A stretch of DNA of 23,496 nucleotides from Candidatus Poseidonia alphae. GTDB taxonomy: Archaea > Thermoplasmatota > Poseidoniia > Poseidoniales > Poseidoniaceae. The first letter of the stretch is position 1; each line of letters starts with the position of its first letter. Position numbers and translations under genes: made by a program. The stretch lies in assembly GCA_002505405.1 (NCBI GenBank), contig DAVD01000020.1, forward strand, positions 2,110 through 25,605, in the 5' to 3' direction. Shown here piece by piece: positions 6,759-14,598 of this stretch. The notes under the pieces were generated by a model. That model saw only the letters and a list, made by a program, of their open reading frames with translations, was not told the DNA's origin and ran no database searches.

Positions 6759-7877
6759 ATGGATGCCTCCTTGTCAACCGAAGAACAAGCCGTGAGTGAT
6801 CGAATTCAGGAACTGAAGGATCAACTCGGGGACGACCTTCTCATCCTTGGCCACCATTACCAGCGTGACAGCATCGTGATGCATGCCGATTTTCTCGGGG
6901 ATTCGTTTATGCTCAGTCAGCAGGCTGCTTCTTCAACAGCGAAACACATCGTGTTTTGTGGCGTCCATTTCATGGCTGAATCAGCAGATATTCTGACCAC
7001 TGATGACCAAACGGTTGTCTTACCAAACATGCGTGCCGGGTGCTCGATGGCAGATATGGCCACCTTGGTTGAGGTCGAAGGTGCTTGGACGGAATTGCTT
7101 GCCGCATCTGGTTTGAACGATCCACTCAGCAGAGATGACCCTGAACAACCAGCGCCTCAGGGCAAAAGTTACCTCGTACCCGTGACCTACATGAATTCTA
7201 GCGCTGATTTGAAGGATTTTGTCGGCCGTCATGGTGGCGTTGTTTGCACTTCTTCAAATGCTCAAGGTGTTCTCAATTGGGCCTTTGAACGGGCTGGAGA
7301 TGGTGGTGCAGTGTTGTTCTTTCCCGACCAACATCTCGGGCGAAACACCGGTATCGCCATGGGGATTGATACTGAGAAAATGCCAACCTGGACGCCTGGA
7401 ATCGGCGCTATGGGTGAAATAAAAGACTCAAGGATTATCCTCTGGCATGGATTTTGTTCCGTACACAAGCGGTTCACACCGGACCAAATTCATACCTTTC
7501 GGGCTGAATACCCAGATGGAATTGTAGTGGTCCACCCGGAATGCCCTCGCGAAACTGTAGATTTGGCTGATGCCTACGGCTCCACACAATACATTCGGAA
7601 CTTTGTTGAAGGCTTGCCAGCAGGCTCGTCGGTTGCTATTGGAACTGAAATCAACATGGTCGCACGTCTGGCTAGAGAACACCCCGACAAGCACATTGAA
7701 TGTCTTGATGACGAGATTTGCCCATGTTCAACCATGTACATGATTCACCCTGCCTACCTTATGGATGTCCTCGAACGCTTGGTGAAGGGAGAAAAACCCA
7801 ACCAAATCTCTGTCCCAAAGGACGTTCAAGAAGGGGCGCTTTTAGCCTTGAACAGGATGTTAAACATTCTCAAATAA
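6759..7877 (+). CDS. nadA: Quinolinate synthase NadA
   Basis: From the ATG at 6759 the product is 372 residues, normal for NadA, which condenses iminoaspartate with dihydroxyacetone phosphate to quinolinate in NAD synthesis and needs a [4Fe-4S] cluster. The three cluster cysteines are in place: C95 in AGCSMADM, C262 in HPECP and C321 (or C323) in CPCSTMYM. Substrate-site features include GHHYQRD (31-37), GDSF, the TYMNSSADLKDF segment, CTSSNAQ, and PDQHLGRNTG. All three pseudo-symmetric domains are present. In-frame ATGs at 6723 and 6741 are possible starts; the longer frame back to 6546 overlaps bud32 and carries non-conserved sequence. No nadB or nadC is adjacent, so the aspartate-oxidising partner is elsewhere. 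Confidence 0.95.
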   Translation: MDASLSTEEQAVSDRIQELKDQLGDDLLILGHHYQRDSIVMHADFLGDSFMLSQQAASSTAKHIVFCGVHFMAESADILTTDDQTVVLPNMRAGCSMADMATLVEVEGAWTELLAASGLNDPLSRDDPEQPAPQGKSYLVPVTYMNSSADLKDFVGRHGGVVCTSSNAQGVLNWAFERAGDGGAVLFFPDQHLGRNTGIAMGIDTEKMPTWTPGIGAMGEIKDSRIILWHGFCSVHKRFTPDQIHTFRAEYPDGIVVVHPECPRETVDLADAYGSTQYIRNFVEGLPAGSSVAIGTEINMVARLAREHPDKHIECLDDEICPCSTMYMIHPAYLMDVLERLVKGEKPNQISVPKDVQEGALLALNRMLNILK

Positions 7878-7879
7878 GG

Positions 7880-8272
7880 TTAGTTCAACAATGCCTCAGT
7901 AGCTTTCCAGCCGAGCAAGGCAAGAGCAGGTCCTGCTAAGGCCGTTGCAGAAATATAACCCGCTAATTCAGCCCATCGTTGTTCATTCCATAGATTGGCG
8001 CTTTCAATTGAAAAGGTGGAGAGGGTTGTAAATGCTCCAAGCAAACCGGTCCCAAAGAGGAGTGCTTGAGTTTCGCTCAAGGTGTTCACCGCAACAGCAG
8101 CGGTTACCACTCCGAGCAAAATTGAACCGACTAAATTTACGGTAAGCGTTCCCCATGGAAACGAATCCGAGGGCATGCTCTCACTGACCCAAAATCGGAG
8201 AAGGGCTCCCAAAGCCCCTCCTGCCGCCACTGCGATCCAATCAGAAACCATGTCCGTTGGCCATCCCTCCAT
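7880..8272 (-). CDS. crcB: Fluoride channel FluC/CrcB
   Basis: A 130-residue, four-helix membrane protein of the CrcB/Fluc family, dimeric fluoride channels that expel toxic fluoride. Family motifs are GGALGALLRF (18-27), GTLTVNLVGS (41-50) with the pore asparagine N46, and GAFTTLSTFSIE (79-90). The last is the phenylalanine-box region, normally TTFSTF; the first phenylalanine is leucine here (L84), while the second (F87) is kept. A shorter start at 8251 (MVSDW) is equally plausible and nearer the usual length. Only one copy is visible. It ends two bases from nadA, convergent. I looked for a fluoride riboswitch before it: the 71-base gap to the divergent rdgB gene shows none. Confidence 0.93.
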   Translation of the reverse strand: MEGWPTDMVSDWIAVAAGGALGALLRFWVSESMPSDSFPWGTLTVNLVGSILLGVVTAAVAVNTLSETQALLFGTGLLGAFTTLSTFSIESANLWNEQRWAELAGYISATALAGPALALLGWKATEALLN

Positions 8273-8343
8273 GCTATCAATTTACCTTTGAAATAAAAGA
8301 GAAAGGAGTCATCGTCATAGGGTGTGACGGATTGGGAGGGTTG

Positions 8344-9012
8344 ATGTCCACCGTGATTTGGTTCTTGACAGGCAACGAAGGAAAACTCGCCGAAGCGACC
8401 CATCATCTCTCGCCCTTGGGATTTGAAGTGCGTCAGTTGTTGCTGCCGGAAGGGACGATTGTTGAACCTCAACTTGAATCACTGGAAGATGTAGCCATCG
8501 CCAAACTTGAGCAAGCCAAGCAACATCTCCCGGAGGGTGAAACCCACGTGATGGTAGAAGACGCAGGTCTTTTCGTTGATCCCTTGGATGGATTCCCAGG
8601 AATTTATTCTTCATATGCATTCAAAACCATCGGTTTTCAAGGCCTGTTGCGACTTCTCAATCACCTGCAAAGTGAAGACCCTGTGCAGGCAGCCAGCCTT
8701 CGGAGTGCATCGTTTCAAGCCGTGGCTGCTCTTTGGGACGGGAACAACATTATTCTTGGAAAGGGGGCATGCCCGGGGTCAATCTCGACGACTTCAAAAG
8801 GAGAGGAAGGATTTGGGTTTGACCCAATTTTCATTCCTCGGGACCTTGATGATTTGGGCCAACCTCTCCCTTCTGGTAGCTACGGGGTCATGAGCACTCA
8901 CGGTGCAACCTTCGGAGCCATCTCACTGGAAATCAAGCAAAAATTCAGTCACCGAAGGCGTGCCCTCGACCACCTTGTGACTCAACTCTCAGGTGACAGT
9001 CAAGATTTGTGA
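8344..9012 (+). CDS. rdgB: Non-canonical purine NTP pyrophosphatase (RdgB/HAM1 family)
   Basis: A 222-residue enzyme that hydrolyses ITP, dITP and XTP to monophosphates, keeping deaminated purines out of nucleic acids. Seen in order: FLTGNEGKL (7-15), the phosphate-binding loop; VEDAGLFVDPLDGFPGIYS (71-89), the metal and base-site signature with conserved D73 and the FPG turn; EEGFGFDPIFIP, the second base-recognition segment; and SHRRRAL near the end, which replaces the usual SHR-x-x-AL and is intact. The family is usually about 185-200 residues; extra length comes from loops before the GFGFDP motif. The ATG at 8344 is preceded by GGGAGGG, a good ribosome site, and directly precedes the first strand; a longer frame to 8257 overlaps crcB and is rejected. 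Confidence 0.94.
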   Translation: MSTVIWFLTGNEGKLAEATHHLSPLGFEVRQLLLPEGTIVEPQLESLEDVAIAKLEQAKQHLPEGETHVMVEDAGLFVDPLDGFPGIYSSYAFKTIGFQGLLRLLNHLQSEDPVQAASLRSASFQAVAALWDGNNIILGKGACPGSISTTSKGEEGFGFDPIFIPRDLDDLGQPLPSGSYGVMSTHGATFGAISLEIKQKFSHRRRALDHLVTQLSGDSQDL

Positions 9013-9069
9013 AGGTGTTGGGATTCCATCACCGTCATAAAGAATCAATGTTTGGGGTGAACGAGGGAC

Positions 9070-9999
9070 ATGGGATTCGCAAGGACCGTCGTGGCTGTAA
9101 TGTTCCTCTGTGTGTTGGGGTTCTATCTCTCATCTGTTGGTGAATTAACCGACGAAGCCAAATGGGGTTCAGTGGCGCTCATGGGCATCCTTGCCTTTGG
9201 GTGGATCAATCTTGGAACAGCACCTCGAAAGCCTGTTGCGGCACCCCAACCCCACTCTGAAACACGTGTAGAGCCTCAAACTGAGGCCGAGGTAGAACTT
9301 GAAGTTGAAGAAGACGATGGCATTCCTGAACCTGTTAAGGCTGAATCGCTTGATGGGGCAACACTTCGAGAGCGTAAATTAGCAAAAATCGCTGCTGCGG
9401 CCTCCGCACAAGCAGAATCATCGGTTGATGATAACGAGGACAGTAACGAACTTGAAATCACAGTCGAACTGGATGATGTTCATACTGCGGGAGAATACGT
9501 TGTTGAGGTGAGTCCAGAGTCTGTAGAGGATGCTGACATTGAACTCACCGTTAGCGATCGCCGAAAGCGACATGAAGAAATTCGCCAACGTATCAAGCAG
9601 CGTCGCCGAGGGCAGATGGCCGATATTCGTGCATCTACTGCAAAGATGTGGGAAGACCATGCTGCTGGGGAAGATTTGGTAGCCTTGCTTCAAACACCCG
9701 GGCATGGCCACTCGGTTATGGTCCAACCAGAACACCCAGCGCCAGGTCACGTTTACGGGGCAACTTTTGTAAGAATTGATGAAGGCAGAATCCTCAAACT
9801 TCGCCTTCCCCTTGATGATGGTTTTGAATCGATCATTAAACCTAAACCGGAGCCACAAACAGAATTGCCTGAACTGATTGGTGCTGATGGTAAAATCCTC
9901 CCGCCCCTCATTGGGGCCGATGGTAACCCATTGCCTTTACCGCCTCTACCTGCATCGAGTAGCGCACTATCCGCCCTACGCGAAGAGATGAAAGAATAG
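9070..9999 (+). CDS. Membrane-anchored acidic protein, unknown function
   Basis: A 309-residue protein with two N-terminal membrane helices (about residues 4-22 and 34-50) joined by a short loop. A long soluble part follows: a very acidic low-complexity region (65-90, rich in E and V), an Ala-rich helix, a second acidic region (118-160), then a basic probable coiled coil (SDRRKRHEEIRQRIKQRRRG, about 161-180). After a globular-looking segment come a proline-rich stretch and a tandem repeat IGADGKILPPL / IGADGNPLPLP. Both ends of the helical hairpin and the soluble part probably face the cytoplasm. I do not recognise a family. Helix hairpin plus charged coiled coil suggests a scaffold or membrane tether, but this is inference. 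Confidence 0.75.
   Translation: MGFARTVVAVMFLCVLGFYLSSVGELTDEAKWGSVALMGILAFGWINLGTAPRKPVAAPQPHSETRVEPQTEAEVELEVEEDDGIPEPVKAESLDGATLRERKLAKIAAAASAQAESSVDDNEDSNELEITVELDDVHTAGEYVVEVSPESVEDADIELTVSDRRKRHEEIRQRIKQRRRGQMADIRASTAKMWEDHAAGEDLVALLQTPGHGHSVMVQPEHPAPGHVYGATFVRIDEGRILKLRLPLDDGFESIIKPKPEPQTELPELIGADGKILPPLIGADGNPLPLPPLPASSSALSALREEMKE
9874..9942 (+). repeat. In-gene tandem repeat encoding LIGADG units
   Basis: Two adjacent units of 33 bases encode LIGADGKILPP and LIGADGNPLPL. The DNA copies differ at several third positions, so it is an old duplication kept at protein level within a proline-rich tail. Confidence 0.6.
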
Positions 10000-10017
10000 A
10001 CCCATTTCATCATCGTT

Positions 10018-10033
10018 CCAGTTGTAAAACTGG
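10018..10033 (+). terminator. Hairpin after the acidic membrane protein gene
   Basis: CCAGTT and AACTGG form a perfect 6-bp stem around GTAA, 19 bases after the stop at 9999. A T run (10049-10054) follows only 16 bases later and belongs to the next promoter, so this may be a weak terminator or an RNA-end stabiliser. Confidence 0.35.
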
Positions 10034-10044
10034 GCTATTTACAG

Positions 10045-10059
10045 TATATTTTTTATATA
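10045..10059 (+). promoter_or_regulatory. Strong TATA box for the Arg-rich gene
   Basis: TATATTTTTTATATA is the strongest A/T element in the window and is itself an inverted repeat. Transcription would start near 10080, leaving a leader of about 120 bases before the ATG at 10202, unusually long for an archaeal mRNA. Confidence 0.55.
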
Positions 10060-10150
10060 CGGTCGTACAATATTATCTATGCACAATGTGCCAAAGGTGT
10101 TCCGAGTTGAGAAATTGATACCCCATTGCCCGAACTAAATCTGCCCACAC

Positions 10151-10178
10151 GGCGGAGGCGCTCTTGAAGCCCTCTGCC
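10151..10178 (+). promoter_or_regulatory. Stable leader hairpin upstream of the Arg-rich gene
   Basis: GGCGGAGG (10151-10158) pairs with CCTCTGCC (10171-10178), eight pairs with one G-T. Past a bulged C, GC (10160-10161) pairs with GC (10169-10170), closing the loop TCTTGAA. The stem lies 10 bases before the Shine-Dalgarno GGGGTGA (10189-10195). It is a candidate cis-regulatory RNA element; what it responds to is unknown. Confidence 0.5.
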
Positions 10179-10201
10179 AAGGTAAATCGGGGTGAAATCT
10201 A

Positions 10202-10621
10202 ATGGGAAAAGCCAACAATAAAAAGAACACTGGAAGAAGAATCCACGGTCGAAAACTCAATCGTGAGAAGAACAAGGAGAACCGGGTCCGTCGAAACCGT
10301 ACGGCCGTCAGTGGGGGTCTAAGCGATCCTCGTGAAGAGCAAGTGCGGAAGGACTACCTGGAACGACGTGACCAAAAGGTACGTCAGCGGAACGAACGAG
10401 CACGCGCCAATGGCCCTTGCTGCGCATCGCAGGAAGCGCTTGTCGCTCGTAACGTCCGTATGCACAAGGAACTTGTGAGTGCCGGTAGCCGTGCTTACAA
10501 CACGACAACCGGAGCGCATGACATTCTCGTCATTGATGCGTGGTTCAGAAGAGCAAACAGTCGCCACATGGCGCATTTCCGTTTGTATCTTCGAGAGAAC
10601 AACATTCGAACCGTAGGATGA
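10202..10621 (+). CDS. Arg/Lys-rich basic protein, unknown function
   Basis: A 139-residue protein not recognised as any known family. The first 80 residues are very basic and hydrophilic (MGKANNKKNTGRRIHGRK, then repeated RxR and KxR clusters) and are probably disordered or a long helix that binds nucleic acid. A CC pair is near residue 73. The last 45 residues look folded, with a hydrophobic strand HDILVIDAWFRR and a final helix FRLYLRENN. Composition resembles ribosome-associated or RNA-binding proteins, which is inference only. A strong promoter, a long structured leader and a good Shine-Dalgarno (GGGGTGA, six bases before the ATG) suggest high, regulated expression. The DCC-family gene follows about 100 bases later. 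Confidence 0.75.
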   Translation: MGKANNKKNTGRRIHGRKLNREKNKENRVRRNRTAVSGGLSDPREEQVRKDYLERRDQKVRQRNERARANGPCCASQEALVARNVRMHKELVSAGSRAYNTTTGAHDILVIDAWFRRANSRHMAHFRLYLRENNIRTVG

Positions 10622-10724
10622 TTCTCCTGTGAATGGACGCGTTCGAGCGCAATCTCGGGTTGGAGAGGGGCAATGGCCCCTCTCCTTTTGTGCCGATAGG
10701 CTGTCGCTAACACGAGGGCGGGTC

Positions 10725-11123
10725 GTGACGGAAGGCGATGTTATTCTTTTGGACGGCGACTGCGGGCTTTGTACACGTCTCGCTGTGTTCATGACGCCAA
10801 GAATGTCATCGGGCGCTTCCCTTCGCTTCCTGGCCATCGAGAGTGAAGAAGGTCAAGCCATCATTTCGACCTTTCCGCAACACATTCAGGACGTCGACAC
10901 CGTTTACCTCGTGCGTGATAATAAACCCTACATTAGGTCCTCAGCAGCGCTACGTTTTCTTTTCTACATGCGTTGGTATTACGCCATGTGGTATCCGGTT
11001 GGTTGGATCATTCCGTTACCGATTCGCAATCTTGTCTACCGCTTTGTGGCTCGGTACCGTCACCGCATCTTTCGCAAGCCAGCATCCTGCGTCTTTCCGA
11101 TGCCAAAGGCCGATCAGGGATGA
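10725..11123 (+). CDS. DCC-family (DUF393) thiol-disulfide oxidoreductase-like protein
   Basis: A 132-residue member of the DCC family, named for its N-terminal motif: here LLDGDCGLCTRL with the CxxC pair C13 and C16. The usual middle (SLRFLAIES followed by a DTVYLVRDNKPYIRSSAALRFL strand-helix) and the C-terminal IPLPIRNLVYRFVARYRHR are also present, so the domain is complete. These small thioredoxin-like proteins are thought to handle thiols, but substrates are mostly unknown. The GTG at 10725, with GAGGGCGGG just upstream, fits the family start; an in-frame ATG at 10629 would add 32 residues that match nothing. The gene ends two bases from the convergent enoyl-CoA hydratase gene. Confidence 0.87.
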   Translation: MTEGDVILLDGDCGLCTRLAVFMTPRMSSGASLRFLAIESEEGQAIISTFPQHIQDVDTVYLVRDNKPYIRSSAALRFLFYMRWYYAMWYPVGWIIPLPIRNLVYRFVARYRHRIFRKPASCVFPMPKADQG

Positions 11124-11125
11124 GT

Positions 11126-11968
11126 CTACTTGTGCTTCCATTGCGCCGTTTCTCGGTTGATGAAGGCTTGAACACCAATTTCCTTATCTTCGCTATCGAA
11201 CAATCCAGCGAATGCAGCAGCTTCAGTAGCAACTCCCTCGGTTAACGACTCATCAAGTGCACTGCGCACAACTTCCTTTCCAACACGCAGTGCGTGTGAA
11301 GATTTGGTTCCGATTCGGCGAGCCATGGAATAGACGGTATCCTTCAATTCTTCAGGGGCGACAACATGGTTGACGAGTCCAATGCGATGTGCTTCTTCTG
11401 CGGGAACCATGTCACCTGTCATGATCATCTCATGCGCTTTTCCATATCCTACAAGACGTTCCAAGCGTTGAGTGGCCCCGTATCCAGGGATCAATCCAAG
11501 GTTGATTTCGGGTGCACCGAACCGAGAACGGTCGGTAGCGATACGAATGTCACATGAACAAGCAACTTCACATCCACCTCCAAGAGCAAACCCATCGACC
11601 ATTGCGATGGTCGGTTTTGATAAATTCCACAAGGCCTCGACAGCGTTATCTGTGAACTTGACGCGAATCACTTCACTTCCTGCGCCAGCAAATTCAGTGA
11701 TGTCTGCTCCAGCAACAAAAGCATGTGGTTTGGCCCTTTTTCCTTCAGCAGGTGGATTGGGAGGTGCGCCCGTGACGATGAGCACACGTACATCATCACG
11801 TGCCTCTACCCACGCACAAACAGCCTTCAGTCCATCCATGACTTCAGCATTCAATGCGTTGAGTTTGTCGGGACGGTCAATGGTTAAACAAGCGATAAAC
11901 CCAATGTCATGTTCATCATCAATCGGAAGGAGTTCAACCTTCAATACTTCACTCTCTGGAGCGTTCAT
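11126..11968 (-). CDS. Enoyl-CoA hydratase (crotonase family)
   Basis: A 280-residue crotonase. The CoA-binding and oxyanion-hole elements are FVAGADITEF (84-93) and GFALGGGCEVACSCD (126-140). Both catalytic glutamates of true hydratases are present and 20 residues apart: E134 in GGGCE and E154 in GAPEINLGLIPG, matching E144 and E164 of rat mitochondrial hydratase. Hydration of trans-2-enoyl-CoA in beta-oxidation or amino-acid degradation is therefore well supported; chain length is not. A small insertion (PPNPPAEGKRAKP, 69-81) lies before the first oxyanion loop. It stands apart from other fatty-acid genes but the window holds a second, different crotonase at 22541. Confidence 0.93.
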   Translation of the reverse strand: MNAPESEVLKVELLPIDDEHDIGFIACLTIDRPDKLNALNAEVMDGLKAVCAWVEARDDVRVLIVTGAPPNPPAEGKRAKPHAFVAGADITEFAGAGSEVIRVKFTDNAVEALWNLSKPTIAMVDGFALGGGCEVACSCDIRIATDRSRFGAPEINLGLIPGYGATQRLERLVGYGKAHEMIMTGDMVPAEEAHRIGLVNHVVAPEELKDTVYSMARRIGTKSSHALRVGKEVVRSALDESLTEGVATEAAAFAGLFDSEDKEIGVQAFINRETAQWKHK

Positions 11969-12064
11969 GGTTCAACCCAAAGGGTTCCTGTTCATGATTT
12001 CATCGCACGGTTCCAAACGAGGTGAGAGGCAAGGTATGAAATCCTCCCCCCGTGTGTCGCAAGC

Positions 12065-12847
12065 ATGGCTGAAGATGCCCGTCCTCTGGTAAGCGCAAAG
12101 GATATGGCGAAGAAATACGGGGACTTTATTGCTCTTCATCCCCTTAATGTGGAGGTTCATGCTGGTGAGTTTTTCGGCGTATTTGGTCCAAACGGCGCTG
12201 GCAAATCAACGTTCATAAAACTCCTCACCGGGCAACTGCGTCCAAGCAAAGGCCAGATCGAAGTCTTGGGCGTTGATGCGGTCCGAGACCCGCAAAAGGT
12301 CAAGGCCAACATCGGTATTGTGCCCGAATCTGAATCACCTCCGTCGTTTCTAACCCCTGCTGAATTTCTTGAGTTTGTAGCTCGTTTGCGCGGCGTTGAC
12401 GATATGAAAGCGAAGGTTGAACACTGGCTTGATTGGTTTGGAATGCAAGAAAAGCGAGATACCATGTGCAAAGATTTGTCTAAGGGACAACGACAAAAAG
12501 TGATGCTGGCAAGTGCGTTCATTCATCGTCCTAAATTACTTTTTTTGGACGAACCTTTTGCAAATTTAGACCCGATTTATCAACGTAAATGCCGTCAGTG
12601 GTTGCTTGACCATGTGGCTGAGGGCGGGACCATTTTCCTTTGCTCTCACGTGTTGGAGATGGCGGAGCGAATGTGCAATCGAATGGCCATCATCAACGAC
12701 GGTAAGGTGCTTGCAGCCGGTACCGTCACTGGATTGAAGAACTCACCTGATGAAACCCTTGAGGACGTCTTTATTCGTCTTGTTGGGCATTCTATTGAAG
12801 ATGTTGAACGATTCACTGAGGAAGGGATTTCCGACTCGGAGGAATGA
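12065..12847 (+). CDS. ABC transporter ATP-binding protein (ABC-2 type exporter)
   Basis: A 260-residue nucleotide-binding subunit with every core motif: Walker A GPNGAGKST (41-49), signature LSKGQRQK (138-145), Walker B LLFLDEP (158-164), D-loop and H-loop in LCSHVLE. At the Q-loop the sequence is GIVPESESP, with glutamate in place of glutamine, as is common in ABC-2 exporters. The C-terminal 40 residues hold the usual LEDVFIRLVG segment of this group. It overlaps the permease gene by four bases (ATGA), so the two form one unit. The lack of a Shine-Dalgarno before 12065 suggests a leaderless message. Substrate unknown; export is inferred from the family and absence of a binding protein. Confidence 0.94.
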   Translation: MAEDARPLVSAKDMAKKYGDFIALHPLNVEVHAGEFFGVFGPNGAGKSTFIKLLTGQLRPSKGQIEVLGVDAVRDPQKVKANIGIVPESESPPSFLTPAEFLEFVARLRGVDDMKAKVEHWLDWFGMQEKRDTMCKDLSKGQRQKVMLASAFIHRPKLLFLDEPFANLDPIYQRKCRQWLLDHVAEGGTIFLCSHVLEMAERMCNRMAIINDGKVLAAGTVTGLKNSPDETLEDVFIRLVGHSIEDVERFTEEGISDSEE

Positions 12848-14541
12848 ACTTGGATACCTCGTTCATTGAATCCCGAACTTGGGACGACGAGATTCCTGAA
12901 CGCCTTCCATCCCTCGGAACATCGGCTCACGGTGCGATCTTGACCGAACCGTTGCGCGGATGGAATGCATTTTCAGCGACCTTTAGGGTCATGTTTGTTG
13001 AAGAAGGAAGGAAGAGCGTTGAGTTTGCTAAGAAGCGACAAATGGTTCTTTTTCCATTGCTTCTGACGCTTGTGACTGCTATCTCAACCATTGGATTGCA
13101 GTTTCTTGTCGGAGATTCGGCAGCCCAAAGTTCCGACCTTGATAACAAGACATTCACCTGGCAGGAACTGCGTTTTGCGCTCCATCTTCCATTGTTCATG
13201 TTCTCTCTAGGGATGGGGACCTTTGCGTTCATTGGTCGTGATGCAATCATTCGGCGTACGGGGAGTAAAAATTTCCTTCTTGCGGCTCCAGCACTTCAGC
13301 CGCTACCCAACTCAATGGCTCACTTCGCATATTTTGTCAAGGATTTGGCGTTCTATGTTATGCTCATCCTTACTCCAATTATTGCTGGCATGGCCCTCGG
13401 GATTCTTCTTGACGGTGTGGCCGGCATTCGCACCCCGCTCCTCTGGACTTCGTTACCTTGGACGTGGCTTGCAATGGCAACGACTCTGGGTCAAGGACTG
13501 GCTCTTTCTTTTCTTGCATCCTCGCTCTGGTTGCGAGGGCGACCGTTTACCATCATTGGCCCAGTTGGGATCGTCTTCTTGGGTATAGGGGTTGGCTTAG
13601 GGTGGCTTCCAACCGAACTGTTGCTTTGGGGGCTTGTGGCCCAGTCCACACAGAACGGTCTGTTTATCATTGGAGGGTTGGTGTTTTCTGTTGGTTTAGG
13701 CTTCTTTGCATCCGTACTGATTCTCGACGATTTTGATGTGAGCGTCGTTGAACGAGGAGACCTTTTGGCTCCAATTTACGGACGACTGAGTTTCCTCGGG
13801 AACGGCGAGATTCGTCTTATTGTGGCGAAAGAGTTTGTTGATTTGTTCCGTTCTGGCGCTATAAAAAAGATGACTGTTTCCTATGCGATACCTCTTCTTG
13901 TGCTGCTTGGTATGGCGTGGTTGGTTGATTTTGCCGATGCACCAATTCCAATTAATCTGCTCTCTTATGCACCGTTTTTAGGCTTCTTCGGGTTCAACTT
14001 TTACTCGTGGTTGACCATCCTCGATTCTCCGGACTTCATGAACGGCTTGCCGCTTAAGGTGCCGGATTTAATCCGGGCCAAAGTTGTGGTTTACTTTCTA
14101 GCAACCTCATGGATATCACTGATTTTCATCGTGCTAATGGCGTGGCGATTGGATGAATGGGCGTCCCTCCCAACCAGCATTATCGTCATGTTTGCCAACT
14201 CAATTTACATCGTTGCCTTGACGGCCTTTTTGATGGGTCTACGGCCCAATAAGGCCATCTTTGATGCCTCGATTATGATCTGGTTTTGGATCGGGACGGT
14301 TCTGCCTTTGCTTGGCCTGTTTCTACTTTCTTTCACCCAAGGAGACGTCTCCCTTTATGGAAATTGGTGGGAGCGAGCTTCCCAAGACGGACTTGCAGCC
14401 ACCGCTCAAATGTACGATGATTCCATGGTTCAGCAAGGTTACTTGGGGATGATTATCATCTCAATTCTTCTCTTGTTTGCCTCGGCCGTTCTTTGGAAGA
14501 TGATGGACCGCCGATGGGGTCGGGCTGAGTTCTCAAACTAA
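12844..14541 (+). CDS. ABC-2 type transporter permease
   Basis: A 565-residue integral membrane protein with roughly twelve hydrophobic segments after a 60-residue hydrophilic N-terminus. The first helix is about 67-88, then 108-130, and several more to residue 292. A soluble segment of about 50 residues (293-345, containing VERGDLLAPIYGRLSFLGNG and IVAKEFVDLFRSG) separates the two halves, suggesting a double-length permease rather than the usual six-helix subunit. The last helix ends at about 555 and is followed by a basic tail. Its start codon overlaps the ATPase stop (ATGA), so translation is probably coupled. The substrate cannot be read from sequence. Confidence 0.88.
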   Translation: MNLDTSFIESRTWDDEIPERLPSLGTSAHGAILTEPLRGWNAFSATFRVMFVEEGRKSVEFAKKRQMVLFPLLLTLVTAISTIGLQFLVGDSAAQSSDLDNKTFTWQELRFALHLPLFMFSLGMGTFAFIGRDAIIRRTGSKNFLLAAPALQPLPNSMAHFAYFVKDLAFYVMLILTPIIAGMALGILLDGVAGIRTPLLWTSLPWTWLAMATTLGQGLALSFLASSLWLRGRPFTIIGPVGIVFLGIGVGLGWLPTELLLWGLVAQSTQNGLFIIGGLVFSVGLGFFASVLILDDFDVSVVERGDLLAPIYGRLSFLGNGEIRLIVAKEFVDLFRSGAIKKMTVSYAIPLLVLLGMAWLVDFADAPIPINLLSYAPFLGFFGFNFYSWLTILDSPDFMNGLPLKVPDLIRAKVVVYFLATSWISLIFIVLMAWRLDEWASLPTSIIVMFANSIYIVALTAFLMGLRPNKAIFDASIMIWFWIGTVLPLLGLFLLSFTQGDVSLYGNWWERASQDGLAATAQMYDDSMVQQGYLGMIIISILLLFASAVLWKMMDRRWGRAEFSN

Positions 14542-14598
14542 CCTCAAAAGCATCCTTTCGGGGGTATGTTCTTGAGCATCAGTCACGGGCCCTTCTTC

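Noticed and set aside
8273..8343. Fluoride riboswitch upstream of crcB
   Set aside because: The gap is only 71 bases and I could not find a pseudoknotted leader pattern on the minus strand.
10319..10837. Minus-strand open frame of 172 codons
   Set aside because: Antisense to the Arg-rich gene and the DCC gene. The plus-strand genes have ribosome sites and, for DCC, a clear family match.
11472..12092. Plus-strand open frame of 206 codons
   Set aside because: It is antisense to the enoyl-CoA hydratase, whose catalytic motifs are intact; composition is Ser/Thr/Arg-rich as expected of a shadow frame.
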